A DNA stretch of 64,000 bases. Origin: Sphingobacterium composti (lineage in GTDB: Bacteria > Bacteroidota > Bacteroidia > Sphingobacteriales > Sphingobacteriaceae). Position numbers and translations under genes: made by a program. Position 1 is the first letter of the stretch. Each line of letters begins with the position of its first letter. Below the pieces are notes generated by a model. It was not told the origin of the DNA. It made no database searches and saw only the letters and a program-made list of their open reading frames with translations. The stretch covers positions 186,001 to 250,000 of the forward strand of contig NZ_WUQZ01000001.1 of NCBI RefSeq assembly GCF_009829075.1, written 5' to 3'. Below, in pieces: positions 61,825 to 64,000 of this stretch.

Positions 61825-64000
61825 ATGAATTATAAAATTATTTATAGCATTTCAGTTGGATTATCTTTGTTGCTAGGCACTACAACAGTAGTAAAAGCGC
61901 AAGAGAAAAATCCTAAACCTATCATTAATGCTTCCTTAATCGGTACTGTCATCGATGCTGATAGTAAGGAGCCTATATCAGGTGTAACTGTGCAATTGGA
62001 TGCTGTAACTCACCAAGTTAAAACTGACCGTGATGGTAAATTTCAGTTTGTAACCGGTCAAAAATTACCATTTACAGTTGTGGTATCTTATTTGGGATAT
62101 GAAACACAAAAATTGATAATTGAAATATCACCAGCCGTTATAGAATTAAAACAAGGTGTAAATTCTCTAGAACAAGTATTTGTGACTTCTCGTCGTCGGG
62201 CAGAACAAATTCAAGATATCCCTATTCCTGTATCATTGGTTCGTGCCAGCACTATTGAGGATGCAGGTGCATTCAATGTAAACCGTATTAAGGAGGTCGT
62301 TCCTACCGTACAATTATATGCTTCGAATGCACGTAATACCACATTAAACATTCGTGGATTGGGTTCTACATATGGATTGACCAATGATGGTATCGACCCA
62401 GGTGTAGGTTTTTATTTGGATGGTGTTTATTTGGCACGTCCAGCCGCTACTGCTTTAGATTTTATTGATATTGAACAAATAGAGGTTTTGCGAGGTCCAC
62501 AGGGTACTTTGTTTGGGAAGAATACAACATCAGGAGCTTTTAACATTACTTCTCGTCTTCCATCATTCATTCCGGGAGCCAATTTTGAAGTTAGCTATGG
62601 AAATTTTGGTTATGTGCAAGGGAAAGCTTCTATCACTGGACCTTTAGTAAAAGACAAATTAGCAGCTAGAGTCTCATTCTCGGGTACGCAGCGTGATGGT
62701 TTGCTGTATAATGTGAGTACAGACCGTCAAATCAATGATATCAACAATTTAGGTTTACGTGGTCAATTATTGTATACGCCTTCGGAAAATTTAAAGGTTA
62801 CGTTGACGGGAGATAGAACGATTCAAAAACCTGATGGATACGGGTGGGCTGTGGCTGGTGTTGTGCAGAATCAACGTTCAGAATTCAGACAGTTCAATAG
62901 TATTATTAAAGATTTGAACTACGAAATTCCTTACAAAAGTGCTTTTGAGCGTAAAGTAGATTTGGATACACGTTCTAAAGCAGACAATGAATTGGGTGGT
63001 GTTTCACTGAATTTTGATTATAAAATAGGAAAAGGAACGTTGACTTCAACTTCGGCATGGCGCTATTGGAAATGGGTGCCATTGAATGATAGAGATTATT
63101 TAGGTGTACCTGCTTATACCATTTCGTCGGGAACTTCTAAACATGATCAATGGTCTCAGGAATTTAGATATTCAGGAGATATCAATGAGAAATTGAGTGG
63201 TGTGGTTGGAGTATTTGGCTTGTGGCAAGATTTAAGTACCGATCCAGTGCATACCGAGGAGGCTGGCGATGCTCTATGGCGTTTTCAACAAAATAATGCT
63301 GCAGCTACCCAATGGGCTCCAGGCTTGATAGATAGAGTGGGTATTCGTACTAACTATGGTATCAAAAGTACCAGTTTGGCGATATTTGGTCAATTAGATT
63401 ATGCGGTGACAGAAAAATTGCACATCCTACCAGGTATTCGTTATAATTATGATAAAAAAGTAGCCAACTACGACCGCAAAAAATATATCGATAATGATAT
63501 TACATATACCGCAGAGCAATTGGCTGCTGTCAACAGTATCTATTCTGACCAGCAATTTGACGTCGATGCTGATGCAGGAAATTTCTCGGGACAATTGTCT
63601 TTGCAATATAAATTTACGCCGAATTACAATGCTTTCGTAACTTATTCTAAAAGCTACAAACCAATCGGTATCAACGTAGGTGGTTTGCCTGTAATTGATG
63701 GAAAAGTAGCGGCAGAATTGGCGGAAGTACAACCAGAATCGGTAAATCATTACGAATTAGGTGTTAAAACCAATCCTATTCGCAATGCTTTCTTGAACTT
63801 AACTATTTTCCAAACTAGCATAAAAGATTACCAAACGCAAGTGCAAACACCAGACCCAGGTGTGAATCGCGGTTATTTGGCGAATGCTGAAAAGGTTAGT
63901 GTGAAAGGTCTAGAATTGGATGGAAGTATCAAAGCAAGTAGCTATTTAAGAATTAATGCTGCTTTTGCGTACACAGATGGTAAATATGATTCATTCACGA
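61825..64000 (+). CDS. TonB-dependent receptor, N-terminal part (cut by window edge)
   Basis: 725 codons are present and no stop is reached. Signal peptide to about residue 26 (TTTVVKA-QE); carboxypeptidase-regulatory-like domain (SLIGTVIDADSKEPISGVTV, about residues 38-110); plug with VFVTSRRRAEQIQDIPIPVS, the LNIRGLGSTYGLTNDGIDPG segment and IEVLRGPQGTLFGKNTTSGA; then barrel strands including VTYSKSYKPIGINVGG. The plug resembles that of proteobacterial siderophore-type receptors more than SusC. It sits behind the leader region and probable attenuator; with Met/Cys in the leader, a sulfur-containing substrate is a possible reading (inference). Confidence 0.93.
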   Translation, partial: MNYKIIYSISVGLSLLLGTTTVVKAQEKNPKPIINASLIGTVIDADSKEPISGVTVQLDAVTHQVKTDRDGKFQFVTGQKLPFTVVVSYLGYETQKLIIEISPAVIELKQGVNSLEQVFVTSRRRAEQIQDIPIPVSLVRASTIEDAGAFNVNRIKEVVPTVQLYASNARNTTLNIRGLGSTYGLTNDGIDPGVGFYLDGVYLARPAATALDFIDIEQIEVLRGPQGTLFGKNTTSGAFNITSRLPSFIPGANFEVSYGNFGYVQGKASITGPLVKDKLAARVSFSGTQRDGLLYNVSTDRQINDINNLGLRGQLLYTPSENLKVTLTGDRTIQKPDGYGWAVAGVVQNQRSEFRQFNSIIKDLNYEIPYKSAFERKVDLDTRSKADNELGGVSLNFDYKIGKGTLTSTSAWRYWKWVPLNDRDYLGVPAYTISSGTSKHDQWSQEFRYSGDINEKLSGVVGVFGLWQDLSTDPVHTEEAGDALWRFQQNNAAATQWAPGLIDRVGIRTNYGIKSTSLAIFGQLDYAVTEKLHILPGIRYNYDKKVANYDRKKYIDNDITYTAEQLAAVNSIYSDQQFDVDADAGNFSGQLSLQYKFTPNYNAFVTYSKSYKPIGINVGGLPVIDGKVAAELAEVQPESVNHYELGVKTNPIRNAFLNLTIFQTSIKDYQTQVQTPDPGVNRGYLANAEKVSVKGLELDGSIKASSYLRINAAFAYTDGKYDSFT

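Noticed and set aside
1-64000. CRISPR arrays, tRNA or rRNA genes, prophage or transposase genes
   Set aside because: I looked for spaced direct repeats, cloverleaf arms, integrase, phage and transposase motifs and saw none that I could support by eye.

Overview
The window is ordinary chromosomal DNA from a member of the Bacteroidota, most likely a Sphingobacteriaceae relative (Sphingobacterium/Pedobacter type). The reasons are an AT-rich sequence, promoters of the TAnnTTTG type in place of sigma70 boxes, almost no Shine-Dalgarno sequences, GLPGLI and SusC-like/TonB proteins, the alternative complex III (act) operon joined to an aa3-type oxidase operon, and a GT5 N-domain protein divergent from panCD. 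The species is inferred from gene content only. I see no rRNA, tRNA, CRISPR array, prophage or intact insertion sequence. The only clearly broken gene is a four-helix-bundle protein near 57.9 kb.

Layout. 1-8.2 kb: the 5' part of a TonB-dependent receptor with a CSVC motif in its plug, a small histidine-rich protein, panD and panC, a GT5 N-domain protein, a DUF493 protein, a GH92 alpha-mannosidase with a divergent LacI regulator, and a lipoprotein MsrB. 8.4-25.5 kb: one long respiratory operon, actABCDEF-coxB-coxA-ctaA-ctaB-two subunit III-type proteins-subunit IV-a cysteine-free SCO-like protein-CtaM/DUF420-a conserved protein of unknown function. It encodes a quinol-to-cytochrome c module, the terminal oxidase and the heme A assembly enzymes. 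25.5-37.1 kb: housekeeping metabolism (pckA, DoxX, LD-carboxypeptidase, metG, brnQ, folP, a DUF4920 protein, a Sua5/YrdC enzyme, dapD, an S4-domain protein, citrate synthase). 37.3-42.3 kb: a BlaI/BlaR1-like pair with a well-placed operator, carbonic anhydrase beside a SulP anion transporter, and a small secreted protein. 42.5-49 kb: a HerA-like ATPase, a sugar nucleotidyltransferase, a DUF2459 protein, a membrane protein with a small HTH regulator, and dnaK. 49-54.7 kb: a GLPGLI protein overlapping a TonB-type outer membrane receptor, a thioredoxin-like protein, MmcQ/YjbR, and a 2OG-Fe(II) oxygenase. 54.9-61.3 kb: a fatty-acid beta-oxidation operon (MarR, fadN-type bifunctional enzyme, thiolase, long acyl-CoA dehydrogenase) interrupted by the broken four-helix-bundle gene. 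61.5-64 kb: a leader region with a 32-residue Met/Cys-ending peptide and competing hairpins ahead of a TonB-dependent receptor that runs off the window.

The most interesting points are: the possible leader-peptide attenuator at 61.5-61.8 kb; the SCO-like protein that has lost every cysteine inside the oxidase operon; the BlaR1-like protein carrying TonB-plug-like repeats, with a perfect dyad between its promoter elements; the hexaheme ActA; and the decayed four-helix-bundle insertion with its flanking repeats. Almost every convergent gene pair is separated by a strong, often perfect, bidirectional hairpin, and these are listed.
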